Assembly (NCBI GenBank): GCA_963971405.1
Contig: OZ020491.1
Span: 26,282,855-26,346,854 of the forward strand
Direction: 5' to 3'
Source: Psococerastis gibbosa
Taxonomy: Eukaryota > Arthropoda > Insecta > Psocodea > Psocidae
DNA: 64,000 bases
Below, in pieces: positions 11,801-21,285 of this stretch. The number at the start of each line of letters is the position of its first letter. The stretch's first letter is position 1. The translations under genes and the position numbers were made by a program. A model generated the notes under the pieces. It was given only the letters and a program-made list of their open reading frames with translations. It was not told the origin of the DNA and made no database searches.

Positions 11801-14800
11801 ACTGAATTGTATTATATGTCGTGCATTATGGTTGGAAATGGAATAAATAGCCTAGGCTACTACTTTGCATATAGTAACTGTTAAGTAACTATATTATATA
11901 ATAACTAGTTACGTTAGCTGCCATAATTAATAATATCAAACAATTAACCATTAATTTTGGTTTAAAGTCAAAAGTTCCAGAATTTAAAAATGTAGCCTAA
12001 AAGTAAAACCTATGGGTAGGTATGCTGTGATCAAAATCTAGTAGCCTACATACTGGTTGCATTTACGCTTATAATAACGTTTAAGGACCATGAAAAGCTA
12101 TTGATAAAAATGAGTGCTGGAGGTTTTACTTTTAGGCTATATTTTAAAATTCTAGAACTTGTAAGTTGTACACCTTCCTCGTTGGAGGGGTAGAGCCAAT
12201 TGGACCAAGTCCTGACACATGCGCAGTAGCAAGGATTCAGGCCAGCATTTAAGTTTTCCTGGCTTCAGTAGCCTACTACTACTTTACGTCATGCGCATGA
12301 GCAAATGCTTATTTTATTGTTGTTGCTCAAAATCAAATTACTCCTGAAACTTCAATGAGATTTAATTTAAAGAAATGTTTCTTTTAACTTCCATTCTTCT
12401 CGCAATATAGGCCTGTTATAGGTTTCCTAATATATACGCGTAACAAGTCTGTCAATGAATGTTTAAGGAAATTAAGTAGTCCTAATTAATTTTTATAGTT
12501 TTATAAAAAACCCAGCACGAAACCTCGTCGGAGGGCTTTGGGCTGAGGAGAAGTAGGGTGCCCTATTTGGGATGTTCCAGTCAGCAGCATGGCCGGCAGT
12601 GGAAAAGTTTACCTTACCAGTGAAGGCTAGGTAGCAGGGGCGTAAAGTTAGGGGGGGGGGGGCACGGTCGAACTTGCCCCCCCCCCCCCAGCCTCGAGCA
12701 TTGTAAGACGTGGTTCACACTTCATGGTCTCCTTTGCAGCAATATGAACAAATGCATTTCTTTTTTAGCTTTGTAAAATCTACAGGTAAACTTTACTACT
12801 ATTAAAAAGCGTGAAACCCTACTTTTTCACTCTTATTATTTTCAATTTTTCCTTATCCTGCCTGATGACGTCATAAGGTCTCCTTAGTTTTGCCCCCACC
12901 ATCATTCTAAAACTTTACGCCTCTGCTAGGTAGGTACCCTAAGGTTTGGCTCCGGAGGAAAATGTTTACTTCATGTCGAATTTCTTTTTGCATGACAACG
13001 ACAGGACTATATCGACTGAAGAGGTCAATCGGATACATTCATTAAATTGTTTGTATGCGATTAATCTTTTTATAAATAAAATAAAAAATAATTAAAATAT
13101 GGATTTCCTTATTATACAATAGTTAAAGTTAAATAATTGCCCAAACTAATTCATAATTTTTTCTTAGATTTAATTAATGAGACTACCATCAACAAGAGCA
13201 AGAAAGGCGTCTGTATTGTAAACGTTGCCCGAGGTGGTATTGTAGATGAAGCAGCTCTTCTAGCAGCCTTAAAAGGTGAGTAGGTACATCTTCTTTTAGC
13301 GAAGATTAGTGATCATTATGGCAATTTGGACCTTGGAGACTGCTACTCCGAAAATGAATTCGTACTGTTGCTAAGGCGGGGATTCCACCAACGTCAATAG
13401 TGACATTAAATGTTTTTTGACGTGGTAGCAGACATTTTTAGACTGTCTAAGACTGTCTAAAATGTCTGCTACCACGTCAAAAAACATTTAATATCACTAT
13501 TGACGTTGTTGGAATCTCCGCCTAAACCACTACCGCGCAGGTTTTTCTACCGGGAGCCCTCTGTGACTCAGTCTTTCCATCTGCCCTATAGGATTATAAC
13601 ATGCAGAGGGCGATACATTGTTTCGTTCCTCGTCACATGGCCAAAGTATGTTAATTTCCGTTTCTCAACCGTCAGCAGCAACTCTGTATCTGAATCTATT
13701 CGCCTCTGGACCTCAGCATTAGGTGCTTATTCCACCTACGTCAATAGTCAATAGTAAATGTGGTATTGACGTAGTAGCAGACATTTTTAGACTGTCTTTA
13801 ATGCTACCACGTCAGCAATACCACATTTACTATTAACTATTGACGTAGGTGGAATAAGCGTCTTAGGGACCCAATCACTCCAAAATATGCAGCATTCGTC
13901 ATAATATTCATATTTTAAATGGACTGATTCTGTTCTGCATAGCTTGTATCAAGGTCCATCCCTCCACACCATATAGAAAGAGAACGTATTGAGAACGCAG
14001 TTGGTATTCATAAATAAATAATCAAATTTGACTTTTTAATTGTATTGCTGAACCAACCTAGCGGAGTCAAGGTTACAAACCCATCCTTAATACTCTTAAC
14101 TAGGGTACCCAGCTCGTCGGTTCGCACGTCCACTAATAAGTGGCCTGAAAATTTAGTCGACTGCAGAACTCGAATAAGCAACTTTCGGGTGAAAAACAGA
14201 GACTTTACCACTACACTGCATATAATTTCCTATTCTAGATGGCCGTTGTGGCGGAGCAGCGCTCGACGTATACATCGAAGAGCCGCCCAAGTGCGAGACC
14301 ACACTTGAGCTTATCAAACACCCCCTGGTGGTGGCCACCCCCCATCTGGGAGCAAGCACTGACGAAGCCCAGCGCAGGGTCGCAGTGGATATTGCTGAGC
14401 AGTTTATTGCACTAGCAGGTACGTGTTTACCGTAGGTAGTTCTATATAGGCGATCGAGGCAGGAAAGTGCAGGAAACTGAAGATATGGTAACTGAAATTA
14501 GAGGATAGAGAAAAACTGGACTTGGCGGGATTCGAACCCACGATCTACGCCTAACCGGGGCGTCGTCTTAACCGCTCGACCACAACCCCCACAAGAACAG
14601 TTTAAGAATATTCTCAACTTATATGCTCGTATTGACATGATTCGTATTGTTAGACAGGTTGGCAGGTTAGGCGTAGATCGTGGGTTCGAATCGCGCCAAG
14701 TCCAGCTTTTCTCTATCCTCTAATTTCAGTTATAACGTGGAGGTGCCTCTTCAACCAAAGTTATTTTATTGGGAACCTCAGCCGTCTCAACCGGACCCGT

Positions 14801-17800
14801 AACCATCTGCAGCCCTCACCCCCCCCCCCCCTACACGAAATTTCTTGGAATTGTAATTTCCAGGCAGACGTGAGACATTTCACTGCCTACTGTACTATAG
14901 GACCGCAGTCACCCCCCGGGAAAAAAAACTGGTCCACCGTTCTATAAGTTCCCCCCCCCCCTTCCAAAAGCCGTAAGTTGTAAGTATTTTCCTGGATCAA
15001 TATTCTATTTAGAATGCTATGATGAATACATTTTTGAAGTCATTGTACAGTACAATAACTCACGACCGTTTTCGTATGGCACGGTTTCCACCGACCTCTA
15101 AGTGCAAATTACACATACGGTGACGTGGTAGCAGACATTCAAGACTTATGCGGGGTTTCCGACGACCTCTCATTGCAGAATTGACGGAAATTTGAATCTT
15201 TCTTTTTATAGAAATCTATTAAAATGTTTGTACTTAACATGTCCCATGATGCCATTTTTTAATTTTAGTTTGTTTGTTTGTGATTTTACTCTATGATCAT
15301 TGATCAATTATAACTATGGCAGAGAGTAAAACAAAAATTTCTGTCAATGTCATTTGCATTCTGCAATGAGAGGTCGGTGGAAACCCCGCCTTTATTAATG
15401 ATATCTGCTACCACGTCCCGTATGTGTATTTTGCACTTAGAGGTTGGTCGAATCCGCGCCTATGAGCAAGGCTTTGCACCGTATGGCTTAACCATTATAT
15501 ACTTTGTCATCTCAAATTACAGGAAAAAATAAAGATGGCGAGAACTTTACGGTGTCCGGGGCTGTGAACGCGCCTGTCCTCGCAGCTACTATGGATGAAA
15601 GCAATCTACCCTGGATTGAGCTGACGCAGAAGCTGGGGCAACTGATTGGCAGAGTCAGCAGGGAGACAACTCCAAAGGATTCCATTGTTTTAACAACAAG
15701 AGGTGAGTTGAAAGGCAGCGATGGACAGAGTAAGACAGAATGTCGGGATTATTATTATTATACATAATCAGAAAACTTGTAGTACTTACCAAAAATTTAA
15801 GTTACAAATTCAATGATGTAGCCTACCAAAAAAAAAAAAAAAACTAATCCATTAGATAAAAGGACAGTTTGGTAAAAAGTCTTACCGTACGCCTAGATAG
15901 GCCTACCTACTAAAAAGAATGGGGGAAAAGTTTGTGTGTAAATGAGGTTCCACCTTTCAAAGTAGCTGTAGGCCTAACCGAAAATAACCGAAAAATGGAA
16001 ATAATATAATGTACGGGTATAGTAGCCCCGAAACCAACGGGGTAGGGTTATTGACTTTACACTACGATATAATTGAGCTTTCCAGCTATGCAGTAGGTAT
16101 GAAAATAATGTTCAATTTACTGTATATAGAAATAAGGTAGGTACGGAAGGAAGAGGACAGGATATAGGGCTACCGTAAAATAAATTCTGACGCACGGAAA
16201 GCTTTAAAAGAGATGAAATGCGTGCCGTTTTGGACGAGAAGCTGCTGAATAATTTACGCGCGCTTTTGGGCGTCACATAATTTGAAAAATGTTAATTTAG
16301 TTGCTTCTTTTATGGTGATGGATCCTGTATAGCTACCTCTGACTTCCAGCAAAGTATAAACTTTAACGACTTCACTATTTCTCACTTTACTTTATTTTTT
16401 ATTAGCCGGCTACTACTACAGGAAGAGTATGACAAAATTTACTAGCTGCCAAACTTGTCTGGGATGAGCTTAATTTCTTCAAACTAGGACACGTCCTCAA
16501 TGTTAACCTACATCGGCTTCAAGCGACAATAATGGACAGGCTGAGACATGCTTAAAAATTACACAATGTATCTGTCCTTCTAGTTACTATTGACTTTCTT
16601 GGTTTATTTATTCTAGGCGACATTCTCAAAACGAAAAATTTCCTAACTGTTCCCGCGCTGGCTGGCATTCTGGAGAAAAGTAAAACTGGAGTAAATCTGA
16701 TTAACGCACCGGGTTTTGCCAAAGACGAGGGGCTCACTGTGGAAAGAAAGCACGAGAGCGGCAAGACAGGTGTGACGATTTCATTGGCTGGGAACCACGT
16801 CAGCGGTGAGTGTTAATATACCTATAGATTGACGAAAAACGAGATAGTAGAGAGCCAATCAGGTTAGAGGAAGAGCGCGCCTCAATTTTTTTTAGAATCC
16901 TGGGTTCACCTAGTAGGTACGTTTCCTCCATGCCTGGTCATAAGAAACGTAGCCCCCAGGATTCAAAAAATTATTTTTGACGCGCTCGAATCACAGATTA
17001 CCACAACATACAGGCAGGACATTCAAGCGCGTAAATTTTTTGTAGTAGGGAGCCAATCAGGTGCGAGGAAGAGCGCGCCACAACTATTTTTTAGAATCTT
17101 GGGGTAACCTAGTAGGTGGAGGAAACGTAGCCCCCAGCCAGGATTCAAAAAATTGTTTTTTGCGCTCGAATCGCAGAATACCATAACATAGGCGGGGTTT
17201 CCACCGACCTCTCATTGCAGAATGCAAATGACATTGACGGAAATTTGAATTTTTCTTTTTATAGAAATCTATTAAAATGTTTGTACTTAACATATCCCAT
17301 GACGCCATTTTTTAATTTTAGTTTGTTTGTGATTTTACTCTATGATCATATTGATCAATTATAACTATATGGCATAGAGTAAAACAAAAATTTCCGTTAA
17401 TGTCATTTGCATTCTGCAATGAGAGGTCAGTGGAAACCCCGCCATAGGAGATATAGGTAGGACATTCGAACGCGTCATTTTTTTGTTTAATCCTGGGACC
17501 ACCTCATTTTTGTCAATGGTGGACCACAGGAAACGTGGCAGATGGGAATGTCTGAATGAATGAATGAATGGACGTGTATTAATTATAGAAAAAAACAATT
17601 TAAACACAATAATTGTAAGGCCACACAAGACCTAGATAACAATTTTCCCTACCCTAAAACTAAATAAAAAATATAGAACTGTAGGTGTTGTAATGGACCG
17701 GGGTGACATTCGGGTTATCCTTCCTGTGTGTGGTTCAGCAGCCAACTACATATCGCTACTTAGGAAGAAAAAAAGACACAACTCAAAAGTTTTAGATTTC

Positions 17801-19224
17801 TACTTAACAACGCCAAAATATTTTCAAAAAATCTGTATTTTACTATCAAGAACCGGTCCGAGTTTACTCGAACATGCTTTCCAATTTATCAAAATTAGTA
17901 GAAGGGAAAATGAAAAATTTCATGGTAAATAATTTTCCTATGATTGAATTTCCGATATCTCGGGGGGCGGGGGTTGCCCAGCTGACGTCACTGGAGGTGA
18001 CTTAATTTTTAGGTGGGTCAGACCAACACAATACCATACACCAATAATGACAGGGCACGCAATACATTTGAGGGTAAATTTTCAATCATTTTTCAAACAA
18101 AAAATTTTTTTTTTGCACAAAACCAAATAGTTTTTTGGGAAAGCAACCTGTCCGGTTTCGTTACTCAATTTAACATCTAAAATATGCCTGAAGGTAGAAA
18201 TCATCGATAGGATAGGACAAGGTTTCGCAGAAAAATTATTTTTTAATCATTTTTCATGAAAATTGAATTATTTTTATTTTTTTACCCCCAGAAGCAAACT
18301 ATCAAGGGGCAAGCGACCCCCCGCATTTTGTTAACATTAATAACGACTACAATATATGTGAATTGAAAAGAAATCGTTGGAGCCGTTTTTGAGAAATAAT
18401 TTTTTTAGACGTTTTTTTGGAGTTTTTTGAGATGAAACCCCCCCCCCCCAAATTGAGATAGCCCAAAATAAAAAAAAATGGTCTCGAGGTATGATTTTAG
18501 TGAACCTACACGCCAAATTTTATCAAAATCGGCCGAGTAGTTTGCTCGGAAATCGATGAACAGACAGACATTTTGTAAAAACCATTTTTTTGGGTTCCAA
18601 AACGTGTAAATCCGTTGAAATCTCGGAATCGAAAATCTCGTCCATCACAAAGCTTTCCTTATACTACGTATAAATTGGAAAGCAAAAACGTCGTTAATGT
18701 AGTGTATATTTTCCGCGCGAGGGCAGTTGTATTTGACGGAACTGTCAGGTACCTAATTCATTATTAAAAAAAACTTCAATTTCTGCAAATTGATAAATTT
18801 AGAGTTGTGTCCTTTTTCTTCCGAAGAAGCGATATATGCATTCAGACGAACAATGTTTTACTGAATAACGTATACGAATTTTTACCTGCCTACTCTACTC
18901 CTCACCTTCACTCTATTGTAGAGGATTTTTTTTTTTCAAATTCCTATTCATTCTTTTGTTTCAGGCACCGTCAGCAACAAAACAGCCATTCTGACGAGCC
19001 TAAACGATATTTCCTACAACGCAGGCGTATCTCTAGACGGCAACATCTCTATATTCAAGGCTTCGGGCAAGATACAAATAACTTCGCTTCTTGTCGAAAT
19101 TGAGAACAATAAGGGTCAGGTGACTAATTTGGCAATGGGCGTAGGCAAAACTGAAACAGCTGTTATCGTCCACACTGTTGAGCCTCTCAAAGCTTTTACA
19201 CCTTCTTCTGCTATTTTATACTAA
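5714..19224 (+). CDS. PHGDH: D-3-phosphoglycerate dehydrogenase, 9 coding exons, 518 aa
   Basis: Oxidises 3-phosphoglycerate to 3-phosphohydroxypyruvate with NAD+, the first step of cytosolic serine synthesis. Exons: 5714-5848, 6394-6545, 7730-7949, 8522-8654, 13168-13275, 14239-14418, 15523-15702, 16617-16805, 18965-19224. All introns are GT-AG and the joined frame is open for 519 codons including TAA. Seen: the N-terminal [12 protein letters not shown] strand; [11 protein letters not shown]; the NAD-binding GLGRIG loop (residues 151-156); Arg235 in VARGGIVD; Glu264 in EEPP; His285 in PHLGAST, the expected catalytic triad. Residues from about 300 on are the regulatory region. Its last part (exon 9) fits the family in position but is only weakly like an ACT domain by eye. 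Length is close to vertebrate PHGDH (533 aa) and much longer than the short dehydrogenase-only forms. The start was chosen because homologues begin just before IRNVL; A at -3 and G at +4 fit a good context. Confidence 0.96.
5855..6060 (+). pseudogene. LINE (RTE-type) tail in PHGDH intron 1
   Basis: Encodes [15 protein letters not shown] then [18 protein letters not shown], matching the GRPRTSWxD ... DRxxWxxWV end of RTE-like ORF2. It begins just inside the intron, so the exon 1 frame runs into it by chance. Confidence 0.7.
6060..6300. repeat. dispersed repeat with GTTCGGAATCCACTATAATC
   Basis: The block AAGTTGAATCCAG...AGCAGG...GGGAAACATGG...TCGTGTGACTTCA...ATCAGGAGGTCC also occurs at 31975-32220 (+) and 19590-19960 (-), with relatives at 45030-45345 and 61300-61640. 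Confidence 0.7.
6394..6545 (+). CDS. PHGDH: PHGDH exon 2 (residues 46-95)
   Basis: Encodes [14 protein letters not shown] and [15 protein letters not shown], the conserved substrate-domain segment. Acceptor is TTTCAG, donor is GTAAGT, and the intron after it is phase 2. Confidence 0.95.
6590..6890. repeat. dispersed repeat with GGTATCCGTTCTGCTATGCT
   Basis: Also found inverted near 48850-49070 and 62870-63130 (GTCTTACACATTGCAGCATAGC, CACCCGTTAACCATAAG). No coding capacity recognised. Confidence 0.7.
7135..7330. mobile_element. imperfect inverted repeat with CTACGGCCCGTG
   Basis: Left TTACTCCTTGGCACTACGGC and right CGGGCCGTAGGGCCATGGAG are inverted copies. The same motif ends the LINE tail at 55441-55470, so this may be two LINE 3' ends facing each other. 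Confidence 0.5.
7730..7949 (+). CDS. PHGDH: PHGDH exon 3 (residues 96-169)
   Basis: Begins with the base that completes Asn96 (N-APNGNS), then the interdomain helix and the NAD-binding loop [12 protein letters not shown]. Ends at phase 0 with donor GTAGGT. Confidence 0.96.
8010..8400. repeat. dispersed repeat in PHGDH intron 3, partner at 63197-63680
   Basis: The string from CATGGAGATAATAAAACTATG through GGCGGGATATTCAAATTTAA to CTACGGAAATAGCCGAAG is present inverted at 63197-63680. It stays open for about 80-100 codons in both copies, but the AT-rich coding looks random. Confidence 0.7.
8522..8654 (+). CDS. PHGDH: PHGDH exon 4 (residues 170-213)
   Basis: Encodes [13 protein letters not shown] (the acidic Asp that selects NAD follows the Rossmann strand) and [12 protein letters not shown]. 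Ends in phase 1 with donor GTAAGT. The following intron is the longest of the gene, about 4.5 kb. Confidence 0.95.
8761..8961 (-). mobile_element. tRNA-derived SINE, family A
   Basis: Reverse complement of the 9824 copy: CGGGTGAAAGTCAGAGTCCG (tRNA-like head) and AACCTAGCGGAGTTAGGGCT (body). Confidence 0.8.
8985..9310 (+). pseudogene. non-LTR retrotransposon C-terminal fragment in PHGDH intron 4
   Basis: [20 protein letters not shown], then [18 protein letters not shown], is the RNase H/zinc-knuckle end typical of arthropod LINE polyproteins. A stop follows near 9187, and the downstream [14 protein letters not shown] still resembles the terminal peptide. Confidence 0.75.
9420..9575. repeat. 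short repeat with GAATCTTGGAGCCACCTGAT
   Basis: The GAGATGGGRCATT...GCGCGCCAAAAATATTTTTTGAATCcTGGgGCCACCT unit occurs near 8670-8745, here, 10040-10170, 16850-17190 (two tandem copies), 17450-17540, 41855-41930 and 57340-57400. Confidence 0.6.
9824..10036 (+). mobile_element. tRNA-derived SINE, family A (best copy)
   Basis: Pol III A box TAGCGTAGTGGTA (9830-9842) and B box GGTTCGAGTCC (9873-9883), then a constant body GGCGGTCCCGGGCCTTCCTA ... GTTAGGTTGGCTTAGTAATAG and an AAAAAGTCCTTATTTATTTATT tail. The tRNA half lacks a matched acceptor stem, so it is a SINE and not a tRNA gene. Other copies: 8761 (-), 14015 (-), 26846, 36395, 58509 (tail), 62132 (-), 63683 (-). Confidence 0.88.
10949..11288. 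mobile_element. CAGTGGCGG-ended hAT-like element
   Basis: Inverted ends CAGTGGCGGAGCGTG and CACGCCCCGCCACTG. Flanking 8-mers (CTACCTAT, CTGCCATT) agree only partly, so the duplication has decayed or the boundary differs. Confidence 0.65.
11397..12260. mobile_element. foldback element in PHGDH intron 4, arms about 350 bp
   Basis: The left arm (about 11397-11760) and right arm (about 11900-12260) are inverted: AACTTAAATGCTGGCCTGAA, TCCAACGAGGAAGGTGTACA and AGTAAAACCTCCAGCACTCA each appear once per strand. Each arm also contains its own inverted pair (TAGCCTAAAAGTAAAACCT / AGGTTTTACTTTTAGGCTA). No coding frame. Confidence 0.85.
12635..12925. mobile_element. hAT-like MITE, 291 bp, 8-bp duplication CTAGGTAG
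   Basis: Ends CAGGGGCGTAAAGTT and AACTTTACGCCTCTG; perfect CTAGGTAG at 12627-12634 and 12926-12933. Contains poly-G/poly-C stretches and one diverged unit of the CCCGGGGGAGACC module. Confidence 0.88.
13168..13275 (+). CDS. PHGDH: PHGDH exon 5 (residues 214-249)
   Basis: Short exon with the catalytic Arg in [13 protein letters not shown]. Acceptor TTCTTAG, donor GTGAGT, phase 1 on both sides. Confidence 0.95.
13378..13527. mobile_element. MITE with TAA duplication, GGCGGGGATTCCACC ends
   Basis: Near-perfect palindrome with arms GGCGGGGATTCCACCAACGT and ACGTTGTTGGAATCTCCGCC; TAA on both sides. Carries TGACGTGGTAGCAGACAT and its inverse near the centre. A 3-bp TAA site and GGC ends fit the PIF/Harbinger class. 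Confidence 0.85.
13725..13858. mobile_element. MITE with TTA duplication, GGTGCTTATTCCACC ends
   Basis: Arms GGTGCTTATTCCACCTACGT and ACGTAGGTGGAATAAGCGTC, TTA at each edge, and GACGTAGTAGCAGACAT internally. Same end type as the layer at 37976-38445. Confidence 0.83.
14015..14215 (-). mobile_element. tRNA-derived SINE, family A
   Basis: Inverted copy ending just upstream of PHGDH exon 6, with CCAACCTAGCGGAGTCAAGG and CTTTCGGGTGAAAAACAGAG. Diverged in the middle. Confidence 0.75.
14239..14418 (+). CDS. PHGDH: PHGDH exon 6 (residues 250-309)
   Basis: Carries Glu264 (EEPP) and His285 ([11 protein letters not shown]) and closes the catalytic core. Phase 1 on both sides; acceptor TTCTAG, donor GTACGT. 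Confidence 0.95.
14478..14595 (-). mobile_element. tRNA-derived SINE, family B
   Basis: On the minus strand: GTGGTCGAGCGGTTAAGAC (A-box region) and GTGGGTTCGAATCCCGCC (B box), then AAGTCCAGTTTTTCTCTATC. Head resembles tRNA-Leu/Ser, but the 3' end does not pair with the 5' GGGGGTT. Partial copies at 14660-14740 (+) and 37430-37500 (-). Confidence 0.75.
15078..15460. mobile_element. composite MITE (outer plus inner) in PHGDH intron 6
   Basis: Outer arms carry GTTTCCACCGACCTCTAAGTG and GTGACGTGGTAGCAGACATTC. The inner GGCGGGGTTTCC-type element (15149-15390) sits at the same point after AAGACTTA as in the 2945, 34387, 35088 and 44143 copies. Confidence 0.82.
15523..15702 (+). CDS. PHGDH: PHGDH exon 7 (residues 310-369)
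   Basis: Encodes the linker [15 protein letters not shown] and the start of the allosteric substrate-binding region ([12 protein letters not shown]). Phase 1 on both sides. Confidence 0.93.
16617..16805 (+). CDS. PHGDH: PHGDH exon 8 (residues 370-432)
   Basis: Regulatory region, with the recognisable [16 protein letters not shown] segment. Acceptor TTCTAG, donor GTGAGT, phase 1. Confidence 0.93.
17191..17443. mobile_element. solo GGCGGGGTTTCCACC MITE
   Basis: 253 bp, long inverted ends, ATA on both sides. Shows that the inner element of the composites can also exist alone. Confidence 0.87.
17852..18685. repeat. ~830-bp dispersed repeat with ATCAAAATCGGCCGAG and CAGACAGACA
   Basis: Ordered blocks: ACCGGTCCGAGTTTACTCGA, CCTGAAGGTAGAAATCATCG, CAAGGGGCAAGCGACCCCCC, GGTATGATTTTAGTGAACCT, AACAGACAGACATTTTGTAA, ATCTCGGAATCGAAAATCTC. 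Other copies: 46741-47360, 47590-48345, an inverted part at 47365-47585, and the 3' half at 58195-58510. No transposase frame. Confidence 0.8.
18965..19224 (+). CDS. PHGDH: PHGDH exon 9 (residues 433-518 and stop)
   Basis: Last coding exon, ending at TAA 19222-19224. Position and length match the C-terminal domain of long-form PHGDH, but the sequence is poorly conserved. An ATTAAA at 19276-19281 may serve as the poly(A) signal. Confidence 0.88.
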
Positions 19225-19275
19225 GTTTATAAGCTCGTTTGAGTGTAATTCATTTTCATTGTGCCTTTTACAAGT

Positions 19276-19281
19276 ATTAAA
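19276..19281 (+). other. possible PHGDH poly(A) signal ATTAAA
   Basis: The hexamer lies 52 bases past the stop codon. No AATAAA is closer. Position is the only support. Confidence 0.4.
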
Positions 19282-19472
19282 ATACATATTTTTGGGAATA
19301 TTTTATTTTGTGTATTTTATTTGTTGGTTTTGCTATCCCATCGACGTACTCCAGGAAATATACAAGCATCATGAACATCGGTGGTCTAGTTCCTGGGTGT
19401 GATCTGGCCCTGGGCAACCTCGTTGTCTAGTACGCTCCTGATTGCGCAGTTTGCCCTACCAAATCGCATTAG

Positions 19473-20130
19473 GCGGCTATTCCACCGACGTCGTTTTTCA
19501 TTGTGCATGTGCATGACGTGGTAGTAGTAGTAGTGTTCGTCGGGTTAATAACGACTTAGGCCTCATATTTAGGACCATAGAGCGACTCCGACTTGACTGT
19601 CCTATGCCAGCCCATAGGACAGTGGACCTCCTGATTATAGTGGATTCCGAACCACTTGGGAAACACAGTGAAGTCACACGATTAGTTCGGAGGTGACCAA
19701 ATAAATAAAAAAATAATAAATAAGCTTGTATTGCGTTGCCAACAGACACAGTCCAAATAAGACATCACTTACAATTTAAAACATATAAACAATACCCTAA
19801 AAACAATCAGTAGGAGAAAAATAAAATAAAAATAGCATCTTAACGACAAGTCCTACCATGTTTCCCTACCGGGACTGTGCACACGACCAAGTTATCTGCA
19901 GCTTTGAACCTGCTCTGGCCCGCTGGATTCAACTTGGTATGGCGGCCGGCGCATGACGTGGTAGCAGACATCATTAATATAAGTCTCTACCATATTATAA
20001 CTTAATTTATAATAGATAAGTTAAGTATCTACATTATAGTCTCCTTAAAATATGGCAGAGACTTATTAATTATGTCTGCTACCACGTCATGCACATGCAC
20101 AATGAAAAGCGACGTCGGTGGAATAGCCGC
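19473..20130. mobile_element. GGCGGCTATTCCACC MITE interrupted by other repeats
   Basis: Ends GGCGGCTATTCCACCGACGT and ACGTCGGTGGAATAGCCGCC with GCATGTGCATGACGTGGTAG next. Between the arms lie the inverted GTTCGGAATCCACTATAATC repeat (19590-19960) and a second TGACGTGGTAGCAGACAT palindrome (about 19955-20090). Confidence 0.75.
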
Positions 20131-20670
20131 CACATCGGAATACTAGGCCTACTACTACTACGGGTTTTTTGTACAAAGTCGATGACACAATGTGATACCT
20201 CAGGTTAGAGGAGGGGGCCGAACTGGCTTTCAATAAGCCAAAGGTTACCAAAACCGACCGGTTTGATCTAAAAAAGTATTAATATGTAAACCCTACAGAA
20301 CAAAAACAGGTCTATAATAATTATATAATACTGTTGGACAAACAATTAAAACTAACGAAACACCAAGTTTGTTTGATTTTATTAATGACATATACTTACG
20401 AAATTATTGGAATAAAACAAGGGTTTCATTTGTTTCAAATGCTGGTCCAATGTAGGGAGCATATTTGCGTTATTATTACTGTATATTTTAGGATTATTTA
20501 TTTTTCAATAACCGGAAGGCGAATCATATCATCACGTCGAAATTAATTATTTCCACGTTATATAGCTTCAAATAACATTAAAATAGCCTGTAGGAATATG
20601 CATAAAAAAAACAAGCTTTTTCCGTAAATGCAACCTACATTTTCCCCTTACAAACACAATAAAGGGTAAA

Positions 20671-21285
20671 GGCTGCTATTCCATCTGTCAATAATCCGTC
20701 ATATGTGCATCAATAATTGATGAGATGTTTGTTTTTAATGAGAATATTATGTAGATAAGTACTTAACTTATCTATTATAAATTAAGTTGTAATATGGTAG
20801 AGACTTACTATTGATGCACAAATGACGGATTATTGACAGATGGAATATATTATAGTATTAAAGAAATGCGAAGAAAACCCTTTACATGTCGCAGAGATGA
20901 GGATGCTCCGGTATTCGATCGGCTGCATGCTGTCTGATAGGAGGAGGAATGAAGACATCAGGGCAAATCTTAGTACAGCCAGCATTGTAGATAAGGCGAG
21001 AGAACGGCGCCTGGCATGGTGGGGACATACAAAACGGAGGGAGGATGGACGCCTGCTGTACCGAGAGGAGAACTACGTCGTGGAGGGCAGGAGACCGAGA
21101 GGCCGACCCAAGCTGACCCTGGAGGCGAAGGTAGCACAAGACCTGAGTACCTTGAACTTGACCATAGAGGACACCGAAAACCGTATTGCGTGGAAGAAGA
21201 AGATCCAAGTCGCCGACCACTAAGAAGGGATAAGGCGCGGATAAAGTAAAGTAAAGTATTCTGTGGGAATAGCCGCCTAAGCGCA
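20671..21285. mobile_element. MITE broken by a LINE tail
   Basis: GGCTGCTATTCCATCTGTCA begins the element and GATGGAATA ends at 20848; the rest of the right end (GGGAATAGCCGCCTAA) is at 21268-21283. The LINE fragment lies between. Confidence 0.7.
20850..21250 (+). pseudogene. RTE-like LINE tail inside the MITE
   Basis: Open for about 120 codons: AEMRMLRYSIG, RLAWWGHTKRREDGR, GRRPRGRPKLT and AWKKKIQVADH are the last blocks of RTE-type ORF2, ending at a stop (21221-21223) and a short AAAGTA repeat. Confidence 0.85.

Larger units (their letters stand above)
13290..13985 (-). pseudogene. LINE fragment in PHGDH intron 5, split by two MITEs
   Basis: After removing the MITEs at 13378-13527 and 13725-13858, the sequence parallels the LINE fragment at 55700-56100 (TTGTACCTTGGCGACTGC, GGGAGTCCTCTGTCC, ATTATAACATGCAGA). 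Confidence 0.72.

Noticed and set aside
13420-13480. Rho-independent terminator-like hairpin
   Set aside because: It is the centre of a MITE palindrome; bacterial terminators do not apply here.
14519-14592. tRNA gene on the minus strand (GGTTCGAATCCCGCC)
   Set aside because: The acceptor stem does not pair and the same head recurs with a constant tail at 14660 and 37430; it is a SINE.
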